Part shown: positions 17,635 through 27,156 of the stretch, in pieces | How the letters are laid out: the number at the start of each line of letters is the position of its first letter | How positions within the stretch are numbered: the first letter of the stretch is position 1 | NCBI RefSeq assembly: GCF_018130385.1 | Contig: NZ_JAFCLU010000019.1 | Span: 62,001 to 126,000, forward strand | Direction of reading: 5' to 3' | Length of the DNA: 64,000 nucleotides | DNA from: Bradyrhizobium sp. AUGA SZCCT0283 | GTDB taxonomy: Bacteria; Pseudomonadota; Alphaproteobacteria; Rhizobiales; Xanthobacteraceae | Notes under the pieces: generated by a model | Seen by the model: only the letters and a program-made list of their open reading frames with translations | The model's database searches: none | Told to the model about the DNA's origin: nothing | Position numbers and translations under genes: made by a program

Positions 17635-17693
17635 AACAAACTCTCCCCGACATGGCGATCTGTGGCGCATCGCCGCTTCTCGGGGGATTCATT

Positions 17694-20438
17694 ATGGACG
17701 CCGCAGACTTTCGCACCGTGCATCAGGGCCGGGCATTATGGCTTTCAACCATCGCTTTCACGATCTGCTTTGCGGTCTGGACGATCTTTTCGATCATCGG
17801 CATCCGCATCAAGCAGGAACTGGGGCTCAATGACACCCAGTTCGGCCTCCTGGTCGGCACCCCCATCCTCAGCGGATCGCTGATCCGGCTCTTGCTCGGC
17901 ATCTGGACCGACCAATATGGCGGGCGGCGGGTCTACACGGTCGTCATGCTGGCCGCGGCGGTCGCAACTTACCTGTTGACTTGGGCGCGCACCTACCCCG
18001 AATTCCTGGTCGCCGCGTTGTTCGTCGGTATCGCCGGCGGCTCCTTCGCCGTCGGAATTGCCTACGTTTCACGCTTTTATGCGGCGGGCAAGCAAGGCAC
18101 CGCACTTGGCATCTTTGGCGCCGGAAACGTCGGCGCGGCACTGACCAAGTTCGTGGCGCCCTTCGTGCTGGTGGCCTATGGCTGGCAGACCGTCGCTCAG
18201 GTGTGGGCGCTGGCGATCGGTCTGATGGGCATCGCGTTCTGGTTCTTCTCGGAAGAAGATCCCGTCGTCCGTGCGCGGCGCGCGAAGAACGAGAAGCCGA
18301 CGAGTGCATGGCTGGAACTCGAGCCGCTGAAGAACGTTCAGGTCTGGCGGTTCGCGCTCTATTACTTCTTCGTGTTCGGCGCCTTCGTCGCGCTGGCGCT
18401 GTGGCTGCCGCAATACCTCATCAAGGTCTACGGCGTCGACATCAAGACCGCCGGCATGGTGGCTGCGATGTTCTCGCTGCCGGCCAGCGTGTTTCGGGCC
18501 TATGGCGGGCATCTCTCCGATCGCTTCGGCGCGCGACGTGTGATGTACTGGACTTTCCTGGTCGGCGTCGCCACGACCTTCGTGCTGTCCTATCCGCCGA
18601 CCGACTATCTGGTGAAGACGGTCAACGGCACCGTCGGCTTCCATATGGAAATGGGACTGGTGCCGTTCACGGTCCTCGTGTTCGTGCTCGGCTTCTTCAT
18701 GGCGCTGGGCAAGGCCGCCGTCTACAAGCACATCCCGGTCTATTATCCCAACAATGTCGGCGCGGTTGGCGGACTGGTCGGAATGATCGGCGGTCTCGGC
18801 GGTTTCGTGCTTCCGATCACGTTCGGCGCGCTCGTCGACCTGACCGGCCTGTGGACCAGCTGCTTCATGCTGCTGTTCCTGCTGGTGACGGGTTCGCTTG
18901 TCTGGATGCACATGGCGATCCGGCAGATGGAACGCGGTGTCGTCGGCGAAGAGCTGAAAAAGCTTCCCGAACTTCCCGAAATGCAGGAGATCCACAAGCC
19001 CGAGCATGTCGGCGCGCTGTCCGGCGCCGTCCTGACCGACTGGCGCCCGGAAGACAAGACCTTCTGGGAGACCACCGGGCGTGCGATCGCACGGCGCAAT
19101 CTCTGGATTTCGATCCCGGCGCTGCTGCTGTCGTTCGCGGTCTGGCAGGTCTGGTCGGTGGTGGTCGCGAAGCTGCCCTCGGTCGGTTTTAAGTTCACCA
19201 CAGCGGAGCTGTTCTGGCTGGCGGCGCTGCCGGGCATCTCCGGCGCGGTGCTGCGGATCTTCTACTCCTTCATGGTGCCGATCTTCGGCGGCCGGCTCTG
19301 GACCACGCTCGCGACCTGGTCGCTGCTGATCCCGGCCATCGGTATCGGTTATGCCGTGCAGAATCCGTCGACGCCTTATCCGGTGTTCCTGGCGCTGGCA
19401 CTGCTGTGCGGCTTCGGCGGCGGCAATTTCGCCTCGTCGATGGCCAACATTTCCTTCTTCTTCCCGCGGGCGGAGAAGGGCAACGCGCTTGCGCTCAACG
19501 CCGGCCTCGGCAATCTCGGCGTCTCCACCGTGCAGTTCGTGGTGCCGATCATCATCACGGTCGGCGTGTTCGGCTGGTTCGGCGGCGACCCGGCAACGGT
19601 CACCAGCGGAACGCAGACGTCATCGCTGTGGCTGCAGAACGCCGGCTTCATCTGGGTGCCGTTCATCGTCGCCAGCGCATTCGCGGCGTGGTTCGGCATG
19701 AACGATATCGCTTCCGCCAAGGCTTCGTTCGCCGATCAGGCGGTGATCTTCCAGCGCAAGCATAACTGGATCATGTGCTGGCTCTATACCGGGACCTTCG
19801 GCTCCTTCATCGGTTACTCCGCCGGCTTCCCACTGCTCGCCAAGACCCAGTTCCCGATGGTCGATGCGCTGCCGTTCGTCTTCCTTGGACCGCTGGTCGG
19901 CGCGCTGTCGCGCTCGGCTACGGGGTGGGTCTCCGACAAATGGGGCGGGGCGCGCGTCACCTTCTGGGTCTTCATCCTGATGATGATCGGCGTGCTCGGT
20001 ATCCTCTATTTCATCGGCATCAAAGACCAGCCGGGAGCGTTCTGGGGCTTCTTTGCCATGTTCCTCGTCCTGTTCTTCGCAACCGGTGTCGGCAATGCAT
20101 CGACCTTCCAGATGATCCCCAACATCATGCGCAAGGAAATGGACCGGCTGATGCCGACCGCCGATGCACTGACCCGCCAGCGGCAGGCCGAAAAGGAATC
20201 GGCTGCCATCACCGGCTTCACCTCGGCGATCGCAGCCTTCGGCGCCTTCTTCATCCCGAAGTCCTATGGGACCTCGATCGATCTCACCGGCGGCGTGCAG
20301 GGCGCGCTGTGGGGGTTCTTCATCTTCTACGTAATCTGCGTCGTGATCACCTGGGCCGTCTACACCCGCAAGGGTGGACTGCTCCATGACGTCGAGCGCA
20401 GCCCCCGCATTTCTCCCGTCACCCAAGCTGCCGAATAA
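17694..20438 (+). CDS. narK: NarK1-NarK2 fused nitrate/nitrite transporter
   Basis: 914-residue inner-membrane protein, twice the length of a single major-facilitator transporter, with about 24 membrane helices. Each half has its own glycine-rich nitrate signatures: FGAGNVGAALTKFVAP and GLVGMIGGLGGFVLP in the first half, and LNAGLGNLGVSTVQFVVP in the second. The halves join near residue 450. Such fusions (Paracoccus NarK) combine a nitrate/proton symporter with a nitrate/nitrite antiporter. The ATG at 17694 (MDAADFRT) is preceded by GGGGGATTC and lies after the predicted transcript start; an ATG 14 codons earlier has no ribosome site. First gene of the nar operon, 11 bp before narG. Confidence 0.92.
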   Translation: MDAADFRTVHQGRALWLSTIAFTICFAVWTIFSIIGIRIKQELGLNDTQFGLLVGTPILSGSLIRLLLGIWTDQYGGRRVYTVVMLAAAVATYLLTWARTYPEFLVAALFVGIAGGSFAVGIAYVSRFYAAGKQGTALGIFGAGNVGAALTKFVAPFVLVAYGWQTVAQVWALAIGLMGIAFWFFSEEDPVVRARRAKNEKPTSAWLELEPLKNVQVWRFALYYFFVFGAFVALALWLPQYLIKVYGVDIKTAGMVAAMFSLPASVFRAYGGHLSDRFGARRVMYWTFLVGVATTFVLSYPPTDYLVKTVNGTVGFHMEMGLVPFTVLVFVLGFFMALGKAAVYKHIPVYYPNNVGAVGGLVGMIGGLGGFVLPITFGALVDLTGLWTSCFMLLFLLVTGSLVWMHMAIRQMERGVVGEELKKLPELPEMQEIHKPEHVGALSGAVLTDWRPEDKTFWETTGRAIARRNLWISIPALLLSFAVWQVWSVVVAKLPSVGFKFTTAELFWLAALPGISGAVLRIFYSFMVPIFGGRLWTTLATWSLLIPAIGIGYAVQNPSTPYPVFLALALLCGFGGGNFASSMANISFFFPRAEKGNALALNAGLGNLGVSTVQFVVPIIITVGVFGWFGGDPATVTSGTQTSSLWLQNAGFIWVPFIVASAFAAWFGMNDIASAKASFADQAVIFQRKHNWIMCWLYTGTFGSFIGYSAGFPLLAKTQFPMVDALPFVFLGPLVGALSRSATGWVSDKWGGARVTFWVFILMMIGVLGILYFIGIKDQPGAFWGFFAMFLVLFFATGVGNASTFQMIPNIMRKEMDRLMPTADALTRQRQAEKESAAITGFTSAIAAFGAFFIPKSYGTSIDLTGGVQGALWGFFIFYVICVVITWAVYTRKGGLLHDVERSPRISPVTQAAE

Positions 20439-20449
20439 GGAAGCTCACG

Positions 20450-23400
20450 ATGAGTCATTTTCTCGACAGGTTGTCGTTCTTCACGCGCCCCAAGGCCGAA
20501 TTCGCCGGCGGGCACGGCGTGATGACCACCGAGGATCGTTCCTGGGAGGACGGTTACCGGAAGCGCTGGCAGCACGACAAGATCGTTCGTTCCACCCATG
20601 GCGTGAACTGCACGGGCTCGTGCTCGTGGAAGGTCTATGTCAAGGGCGGCATCGTTACCTGGGAGACGCAGCAGACCGACTATCCGCGCACGCGGCCGGA
20701 TCTGCCCAACCACGAGCCGCGCGGCTGTGCGCGCGGCGCGAGCTATAGCTGGTATCTCTACTCCGGCAACCGGGTGAAATACCCGCTGGTGCGCTCGCGA
20801 TTGCTGAAGCTGTGGCGCGAAGCACGCGTGCTGATGACGCCGGTGGCGGCCTGGAAGTCGATCGTCGAGGACCCGAAGAAGCGCGCTGCCTATGTGCAGA
20901 AGCGCGGGCTCGGCGGCTTTGTCCGCGCCAGCTGGGCCGAGGTCAACGAACTCGTGGCGGCGGCCAACGCCTATACCGCCAGGACGTACGGCCCGGACCG
21001 CGTGTTCGGCTTCTCGCCGATCCCGGCGATGTCGATGGTGAGCTACGCGGCCGGCGCGCGCTACCTGTCGCTGCTCGGCGGCGTCTGCATGTCGTTCTAC
21101 GACTGGTACTGCGACTTGCCGCCGGCCTCGCCGCAGACCTGGGGCGAGCAGACCGACGTTCCCGAAAGCGCCGACTGGTACAATTCCGGTTTTCTGATCC
21201 TGTGGGGGTCGAACGTCCCGCAAACCCGCACGCCGGATGCGCACTTCTATACGGAGGTCCGCTACAAGGGCGCCAAGAGCGTGGTGATCTGCCCGGACTA
21301 TTCCGAAGCCTCGAAGTTCGCCGATCTCTGGGTATCGCCGAAGCAGGGGACCGATGCGGCGCTGGCGATGGCGATGGGCCACGTCATCCTGAAGGAATTC
21401 CACGTCGACCGTCAGGCCAAGTATTTCAACGACTATGTGCGCCAGTACACAGACATGCCGATGCTGGTGCGGCTGGTGAAGCAGGGCGATCACTATGTAC
21501 CCGAGCGTTTCCTGCGCGCCTCCGACTTCGTGAAGGGAATGGGGGAAGCCAACAATCCGGAATGGAAGACGGTCGCCTATGACGAGACCTCCGGTGAAAT
21601 CGTCGTGCCCAAGGGCTCGGTCGGTTTCCGCTGGGGCGAGAAGGGCAAGTGGAGCCTGGAGGAGAAGGCGTCCGGCAATCAGGAAACAAGGCTCCGGCTG
21701 TCGCTGAACGATATCAAGGACGGCACCTCTTCGGTCGGCTTCCCCTATTTCGGCAACCGCGAGCACGATCATTTTGCGGGCACCGATCACCCCGATGTGC
21801 TCAAGCGCAACGTGCCGACCAAGACGCTGCAGCTTGCCGACGGCGAGACCGTCGTGGCCTCAGTGTTCGATCTGTTCCTCGCCAATTACGGTGTCGATCG
21901 CGGGTTCGGCGGCGAGAACATCGGCAAGAGCTACGACGATCTTGAGCCGTATACGCCGGCCTGGGCGGAAAAGATCAGCGGCGTGCCGCGCGACCAGATC
22001 ATCACGGTGGCGCGCGAATTCGCGCTCAATGCCGAAAAGACCGGCGGCCGTTCCATGGTCATCCTCGGCGCCGGATTGAATCACTGGTACCACATGGACA
22101 TGAACTACCGCGGCATCATCAACATGCTGGTGATGTGCGGCTGTATCGGGCAGTCCGGCGGCGGCTGGTCGCATTATGTCGGCCAGGAAAAGCTGCGCCC
22201 GCAGTCGGGCTGGACGCCGCTGGCGTTTGGCCTCGACTGGGGCCGTCCGCCGCGGCAGATGAACTCGACGTCCGCGTTCTACGCCCACACCGACCAGTGG
22301 CGTTACGAGACGCTCGATGTCAGCGAGATCCTGTCGCCGACCGCGCCGGCGGGGCCGTGGGACGGCGCGCTGATCGACTACAACGTGCGCGCCGAACGGA
22401 TGGGCTGGTTGCCGTCAGCGCCGCAACTGCAGACCAATCCCCTCGAAGTATCGAAACAAGCCACGGCGGCGGGGATGGAGGCAAAGGACTATGTTGCCAA
22501 GTCCCTGAAGTCGGGTGACCTGCAATTGTCCTGCGAAGATCCCGACAATCCCAGGAACTGGCCGCGTAACCTGTTCGTCTGGCGCTCGAACCTCTTGGGC
22601 GCATCGGGCAAGGGCCACGAATACTTCCTCAAGCATCTGCTCGGCACCAAGCACGGCATGATGGGCAAGGATCTCGGCGAACACGGCAAGAAGAAGCCCA
22701 TGGACGTGAAGTGGCGCGACGAGGCGCCGGAAGGAAAGCTCGACCTGCTGGTCACGCTCGATTTCCGAATGTCCACGACCTGCATGTATTCGGACATCGT
22801 GCTGCCGACGGCGACCTGGTACGAGAAGAACGATCTCAATACGTCCGACATGCACCCGTTCATTCACCCGCTGTCGGCGGCGGTCGATCCGGTCTGGGAA
22901 TCGCGCAGCGACTGGGACATCTACAAGGGCATTGCGGAAGCGTTCTCGCGGGTGGCGCCCGAAGTGCTGGGCGTCGAAAAGGACGTCGTGCTGACGCCGA
23001 TCATGCACGATACGGCCGGCGAGATCGCGCAGCCGTTCGACGTCAAGGACTGGAAAAAGGGCCAGATCGATCCTATCCCCGGCAAGACGATGCCGGCGGT
23101 GACGGTGGTCGAACGCGACTATCCGAACCTCTACAAGCGCTTCACCTCGCTTGGGCCGTTGATGAACAAGCTCGGCAACGGCGGCAAGGGCATGAGCTGG
23201 AACACCGACCATGAGGTCGACCTGCTCAAGAAGCTCAATGGCATCGTGACCGAGGAGGGCGCGAGCAAGGGGCTTGCCCGCATCGACAGCGCGATCGACG
23301 CCTGTGAGGTCATCCTGAGCCTCGCGCCGGAGACCAATGGCGAAGTTGCGGTCAAGGCGTGGGCGTCGCTGGAAGGCTTCACCGGCCGAGAGCATCAGCA

Positions 23401-24202
23401 TCTGGCGATCCCGAAGGAAGACGAGAAGATCCGGTTCCGCGACGTGGTCGCGCAGCCGCGCAAGATCATCTCCTCGCCGATCTGGTCAGGCCTTGAATCG
23501 GAGAAGGTTTGCTACAACGCCGGCTACACCAACGTCCACGAACTGATCCCGTGGCGGACCCTGACCGGCCGCCAGCAGCTCTACCAGGATCATCTGTGGA
23601 TGCGCGCCTTCGGCGAAGGCTTCTGCGTCTACCGGCCGCCGATCGACACCAAGACCGTCAAGCCGGTGATCGACCGCAAGCCGAATGGCAACGCGTCGGT
23701 GGTGCTGAACTTCATCACGCCGCACCAGAAGTGGGGCATCCACTCCACCTATACCGACAATCTGCTGATGCTGACGCTGTCGCGCGGCGGGCCGATCGTC
23801 TGGATCAGCGAGACCGACGCCAAGGCCGCAGGCATCGTCGACAATGACTGGATCGAGGCTTTCAACACCAACGGCGCGCTGGTAGCGCGTGCGGTGGTCT
23901 CGCAACGCGTCAAGCCGGGCATGTGCATGATGTACCATGCCCAGGAGAAGATCGTGAACGTGCCTGGCTCCGAGCAGACCGGGCAGCGCGGCGGCATCCA
24001 CAACTCGGTGACCCGGGTCGTGACCAAGCCGACGCACATGATCGGCGGCTACGCCCAGCAGTCCTACGGCTTCAACTATTACGGCACGGTTGGCGCCAAC
24101 CGTGACGAGTTCGTCATCGTCAGGAAGATGTCGAAGATCGACTGGCTCGACACGCCGACGGCAGATCAGCCTGGTACCCCCCGTTTGGAGGCCGCAGAAT
24201 GA
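20450..24202 (+). CDS. narG: Respiratory nitrate reductase alpha subunit NarG
   Basis: 1250 residues (E. coli NarG 1247). It is the cytoplasm-facing catalytic subunit that reduces nitrate to nitrite at a Mo-bis-MGD centre. The FS0 cluster ligands are visible as H50, C54 and C58 (THGVNCTGSCSW) with the fourth Cys in PRGCARGASYSW. The conserved WGSNVPQTRTPDAHFYTEV stretch of the Mo-cofactor domain is present. There is no Tat signal at the very N-terminus, as expected for this subunit, which carries only the vestigial region. ATG follows AAGGAAGCTCACG. Overlaps narH by 4 bp (ATGA). Confidence 0.97.
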   Translation: MSHFLDRLSFFTRPKAEFAGGHGVMTTEDRSWEDGYRKRWQHDKIVRSTHGVNCTGSCSWKVYVKGGIVTWETQQTDYPRTRPDLPNHEPRGCARGASYSWYLYSGNRVKYPLVRSRLLKLWREARVLMTPVAAWKSIVEDPKKRAAYVQKRGLGGFVRASWAEVNELVAAANAYTARTYGPDRVFGFSPIPAMSMVSYAAGARYLSLLGGVCMSFYDWYCDLPPASPQTWGEQTDVPESADWYNSGFLILWGSNVPQTRTPDAHFYTEVRYKGAKSVVICPDYSEASKFADLWVSPKQGTDAALAMAMGHVILKEFHVDRQAKYFNDYVRQYTDMPMLVRLVKQGDHYVPERFLRASDFVKGMGEANNPEWKTVAYDETSGEIVVPKGSVGFRWGEKGKWSLEEKASGNQETRLRLSLNDIKDGTSSVGFPYFGNREHDHFAGTDHPDVLKRNVPTKTLQLADGETVVASVFDLFLANYGVDRGFGGENIGKSYDDLEPYTPAWAEKISGVPRDQIITVAREFALNAEKTGGRSMVILGAGLNHWYHMDMNYRGIINMLVMCGCIGQSGGGWSHYVGQEKLRPQSGWTPLAFGLDWGRPPRQMNSTSAFYAHTDQWRYETLDVSEILSPTAPAGPWDGALIDYNVRAERMGWLPSAPQLQTNPLEVSKQATAAGMEAKDYVAKSLKSGDLQLSCEDPDNPRNWPRNLFVWRSNLLGASGKGHEYFLKHLLGTKHGMMGKDLGEHGKKKPMDVKWRDEAPEGKLDLLVTLDFRMSTTCMYSDIVLPTATWYEKNDLNTSDMHPFIHPLSAAVDPVWESRSDWDIYKGIAEAFSRVAPEVLGVEKDVVLTPIMHDTAGEIAQPFDVKDWKKGQIDPIPGKTMPAVTVVERDYPNLYKRFTSLGPLMNKLGNGGKGMSWNTDHEVDLLKKLNGIVTEEGASKGLARIDSAIDACEVILSLAPETNGEVAVKAWASLEGFTGREHQHLAIPKEDEKIRFRDVVAQPRKIISSPIWSGLESEKVCYNAGYTNVHELIPWRTLTGRQQLYQDHLWMRAFGEGFCVYRPPIDTKTVKPVIDRKPNGNASVVLNFITPHQKWGIHSTYTDNLLMLTLSRGGPIVWISETDAKAAGIVDNDWIEAFNTNGALVARAVVSQRVKPGMCMMYHAQEKIVNVPGSEQTGQRGGIHNSVTRVVTKPTHMIGGYAQQSYGFNYYGTVGANRDEFVIVRKMSKIDWLDTPTADQPGTPRLEAAE

Positions 24203-25719
24203 AGATCCGTGCTCAAATCGCCATGGTGTTGAACCTCGACAAGTGCATCGGGTGTCACACCTGCAGCGTCACCTGCAAGAACGTGTGGACCAGCCGCGAA
24301 GGCATGGAATACGCGTGGTTCAACAACGTCGAGACCAAGCCGGGCATCGGTTATCCCAAGGATTGGGAAAACCAGGCACGCTGGAAGGGCGGCTGGAAAC
24401 GCAAGCGTAACGGCAAGATCGAACCGCGCATCGGCGGCAAATGGCGCGTGCTGGCGAACATCTTCGCCAACCCGGACCTGCCCGAGATCGACGACTATTA
24501 CGAGCCGTTCACCTTCGACTACGCACATCTGCAGCAGGCCAAGGAAATGCCGGCGATGCCGACCGCGCGGCCGCGATCGCTGGTGTCGGGCGAACGGATG
24601 GAAAAGATCGAATGGGGCCCGAATTGGGAGGAAATCCTCGGCGGCGAGTTCGCCAAGCGGTCGATGGATGCGAACTTCGAAGGCGTCCAGAAGGACATCT
24701 ATGGGCAGTTCGAAAACACCTTCATGATGTACCTGCCGCGGCTGTGCGAGCACTGCCTCAACCCGGCTTGCGTCGCGGCGTGTCCGTCGGGCGCGATCTA
24801 CAAGCGCGAGGAGGACGGCATCGTCCTGATCGACCAGGACAAGTGCCGCGGCTGGCGCATGTGCGTCTCCGGCTGCCCCTACAAGAAGATCTATTACAAC
24901 TGGTCCTCCGGCAAATCCGAGAAGTGCATCTTCTGCTACCCGCGGATCGAGGCCGGCCAGCCGACGGTATGCTCGGAGACCTGCGTCGGACGCATCCGCT
25001 ATCTCGGCGTGGTACTTTATGACGCGGACCGGATTGCGGAAGCCGCAAGCAAGCCCGACGAGCGCGATCTCTATCAGGCCCAGCTCGACGTCTTCCTCGA
25101 TCCCAACGATCCCAAGGTCATCGCCGAGGCGGAGAGGCAGGGCATTCCGCATGCATGGCTCGAATCCGCCAAGGCCTCGCCGATCTGGAAGATGGCGATG
25201 GAATGGAAAGTCGCGTTCCCGCTGCATCCGGAATACCGCACGCTGCCGATGGTCTGGTACGTGCCGCCGCTGTCGCCGATCACTTCGGCCGCCTCCGCCG
25301 GCAAGATCGGGCTCGACGGTGAAATGCCTGATGTGAAATCACTGCGCATCCCCATGAAGTATCTCGCCAACCTGCTCACTGCGGGCGACGAGAAACCGGT
25401 GACGCTGGCGCTGGAACGGATGCTGGCGATGCGTTCCTACATGCGGGCCAAGACCATCGACGGCGTCGTCGACGAGGTGATTGCCAAGCGGGTCGGGCTC
25501 ACGCCGGCACAGATCGACGAGATGTACCAGATCATGGCGATCGCCAATTACGAGGACCGGTTCGTGATTCCGACCGCGCACCGCGAACTCGGCGCCGACG
25601 CCTACGACATGCGCGGCTCCTGCGGCTTCACCTTCGGCAACGGCTGTTCCGGCGGCGAAAGCGAAACCAATTTGTTCGGCTCGCCGCGCAAGGCCAAGAA
25701 CCCGATGGAGATCGCGTGA
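24199..25719 (+). CDS. narH: Respiratory nitrate reductase beta subunit NarH
   Basis: 506 residues, electron-transfer subunit with four iron-sulfur centres. The four Cys groups are all visible: DKCIGCHTCSVTCKN, LCEHCLNPACVAACP, DKCRGWRMCVSGCP and KCIFCYPR with TVCSETC. The Trp in CRGWRMC replaces a ligand and makes that centre a [3Fe-4S] cluster, as in E. coli. It passes electrons from the NarI hemes to NarG. Start overlaps narG stop; its own stop overlaps narJ start by one base. Confidence 0.97.
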   Translation: MKIRAQIAMVLNLDKCIGCHTCSVTCKNVWTSREGMEYAWFNNVETKPGIGYPKDWENQARWKGGWKRKRNGKIEPRIGGKWRVLANIFANPDLPEIDDYYEPFTFDYAHLQQAKEMPAMPTARPRSLVSGERMEKIEWGPNWEEILGGEFAKRSMDANFEGVQKDIYGQFENTFMMYLPRLCEHCLNPACVAACPSGAIYKREEDGIVLIDQDKCRGWRMCVSGCPYKKIYYNWSSGKSEKCIFCYPRIEAGQPTVCSETCVGRIRYLGVVLYDADRIAEAASKPDERDLYQAQLDVFLDPNDPKVIAEAERQGIPHAWLESAKASPIWKMAMEWKVAFPLHPEYRTLPMVWYVPPLSPITSAASAGKIGLDGEMPDVKSLRIPMKYLANLLTAGDEKPVTLALERMLAMRSYMRAKTIDGVVDEVIAKRVGLTPAQIDEMYQIMAIANYEDRFVIPTAHRELGADAYDMRGSCGFTFGNGCSGGESETNLFGSPRKAKNPMEIA

Positions 25720-26426
25720 TGAAGACGTTCAAGGTCCTGTCGGCTCTGCTCAGCTACCCGACGGAGGGGCTGATCGATGCGGCGTCCGAGTTCCCGGCGA
25801 TCCTGGACGCCGAGAAGTTGGTACCGGCGGCCTGTCGCGGTGCGCTCGACCTGCTGATCGAGGAAATCGCGGTCGGCGAGGTCTACGATCTGCAGGAGCG
25901 CTACGGCCTGCTGTTCGATCGCAGCAAGACGCTGGCGCTGCATCTGTTCGAGCACGTCCATGGCGAGAGCCGCGACCGCGGCCAGGCGATGGTCGACCTC
26001 AAGGCGATGTACGAGAAGGCCGACCTGTTTATCGCGGCCAACGAACTGCCCGACTACGTGCCGCTGTTTCTCGAATTTCTCTCGACGCAGCCGCTCGCCG
26101 AGGCGCGTGAATTGCTGGGCCAGACCGCCCATATTTTTGCAGCGCTTGCCGAGCGGCTCGAACGGCGGCAATCGAAATACAAGACTGTGTTCGATGCGCT
26201 GGTCGCGATCTCGGCGGCGGCCCCGTCGCGCGAGATTGTCGACGAATTGCTGAAAGGTATCGACCCCGATCCGATGGATCTCGAGGCGCTCGATGCCGCC
26301 TGGGAAGAGGAAGAAGTGCGGTTCGGTCCCGGTGCCCAAGGGCAGGGCGCCTGCGGCCACGAAGGCCTGATCGCAAAACTTCGCCACGCCAGACGCGCGG
26401 TCGATCCCGCGCCACGTCCGCAGTGA
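25719..26426 (+). CDS. narJ: Nitrate reductase assembly chaperone NarJ
   Basis: 235-residue soluble, helix-rich TorD/NarJ-family chaperone. It is not part of the final enzyme but is needed to insert cofactor into NarG and dock NarGH on NarI. Typical segments: FKVLSALLSYPTEGLI at the N-terminus and ERYGLLFDRSKTLALHLFEH mid-protein, with YVPLFLEFLS. The ATG at 25719 overlaps the narH TGA (TGATG), one codon after a possible GTG; ATG is preferred. Confidence 0.93.
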   Translation: MKTFKVLSALLSYPTEGLIDAASEFPAILDAEKLVPAACRGALDLLIEEIAVGEVYDLQERYGLLFDRSKTLALHLFEHVHGESRDRGQAMVDLKAMYEKADLFIAANELPDYVPLFLEFLSTQPLAEARELLGQTAHIFAALAERLERRQSKYKTVFDALVAISAAAPSREIVDELLKGIDPDPMDLEALDAAWEEEEVRFGPGAQGQGACGHEGLIAKLRHARRAVDPAPRPQ

Positions 26427-26436
26427 GGAGAGAGCC

Positions 26437-27153
26437 ATGCAAGCGCTCAATTCAATCGTCTTTGGCTGGTATCCTTACCTTTGCCTGACCGTCTTCCTGT
26501 TCGGCAGCCTGTTCCGGTTCGACCGCGAGCAATATACGTGGCGGACCGGATCCAGCCAGTTGCTGCGGCGTCGGCAACTGACATGGGGTTCCAACCTGTT
26601 CCACGTCGGCATTCTCTTCATCTTTCTCGGCCATTTCGTCGGCCTGCTGACGCCGATCTGGGTGTTCGACTGGCTGGGCGTCTCGCATGGCTTCAAGCAG
26701 ATGCTGGCGATCGTGGCCGGCGGGCTCGCCGGTTTGATGTGCCTGGTCGGCATTGCGCTATTGACGCATCGCCGCCTGTTCGACCCACGCATCCGCGCCA
26801 ACTCCTCGTTCGGCGATACCGCGATCCTGCTGCTGCTGTTCGCGCAACTACTGCTCGGGCTTGCGAGTATTCCGGTCTCGATGGGCCACCCCGACGGCCA
26901 TGAGATGGTGAAGTTCATGGATTGGGCGCAGGGCATCCTGACGCTGCAGCCCGGCGTCGCCGTCAACATTCTGGACGTGCACCCGATCTTCAAGGCCCAC
27001 CTTGTGCTCGGCATGACGCTCTTCCTCGTCTTCCCGTTCACGCGGCTGGTTCACATCTGGAGCGCGCCGGTCTGGTATCTCGGCCGCCGTGGCTATCAGG
27101 TCGTCCGCAGCCGCGACGGCCGCATGGCCCGTCCCATTCAACCGGCGGAGTAG
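26437..27153 (+). CDS. narI: Nitrate reductase gamma subunit NarI (cytochrome b)
   Basis: 238-residue membrane protein with five predicted helices. It oxidises quinol at the periplasmic side and holds two b hemes. The heme-ligand His pairs are visible in helix 2 (FHVGILFIFLGHFVG) and in the C-terminal helices (FKAHLVLGMTLFLV and RLVHIW). ATG follows GAGGAGAGAGCC, a strong ribosome site. It anchors NarGH to the inner membrane. Confidence 0.95.
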   Translation: MQALNSIVFGWYPYLCLTVFLFGSLFRFDREQYTWRTGSSQLLRRRQLTWGSNLFHVGILFIFLGHFVGLLTPIWVFDWLGVSHGFKQMLAIVAGGLAGLMCLVGIALLTHRRLFDPRIRANSSFGDTAILLLLFAQLLLGLASIPVSMGHPDGHEMVKFMDWAQGILTLQPGVAVNILDVHPIFKAHLVLGMTLFLVFPFTRLVHIWSAPVWYLGRRGYQVVRSRDGRMARPIQPAE

Positions 27154-27156
27154 GTC

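Noticed and set aside
17652..17693. Upstream narK start (adds 14 residues)
   Set aside because: No ribosome site and it lies before the transcript start predicted from the FixK box; the ATG at 17694 has GGGGGA upstream.
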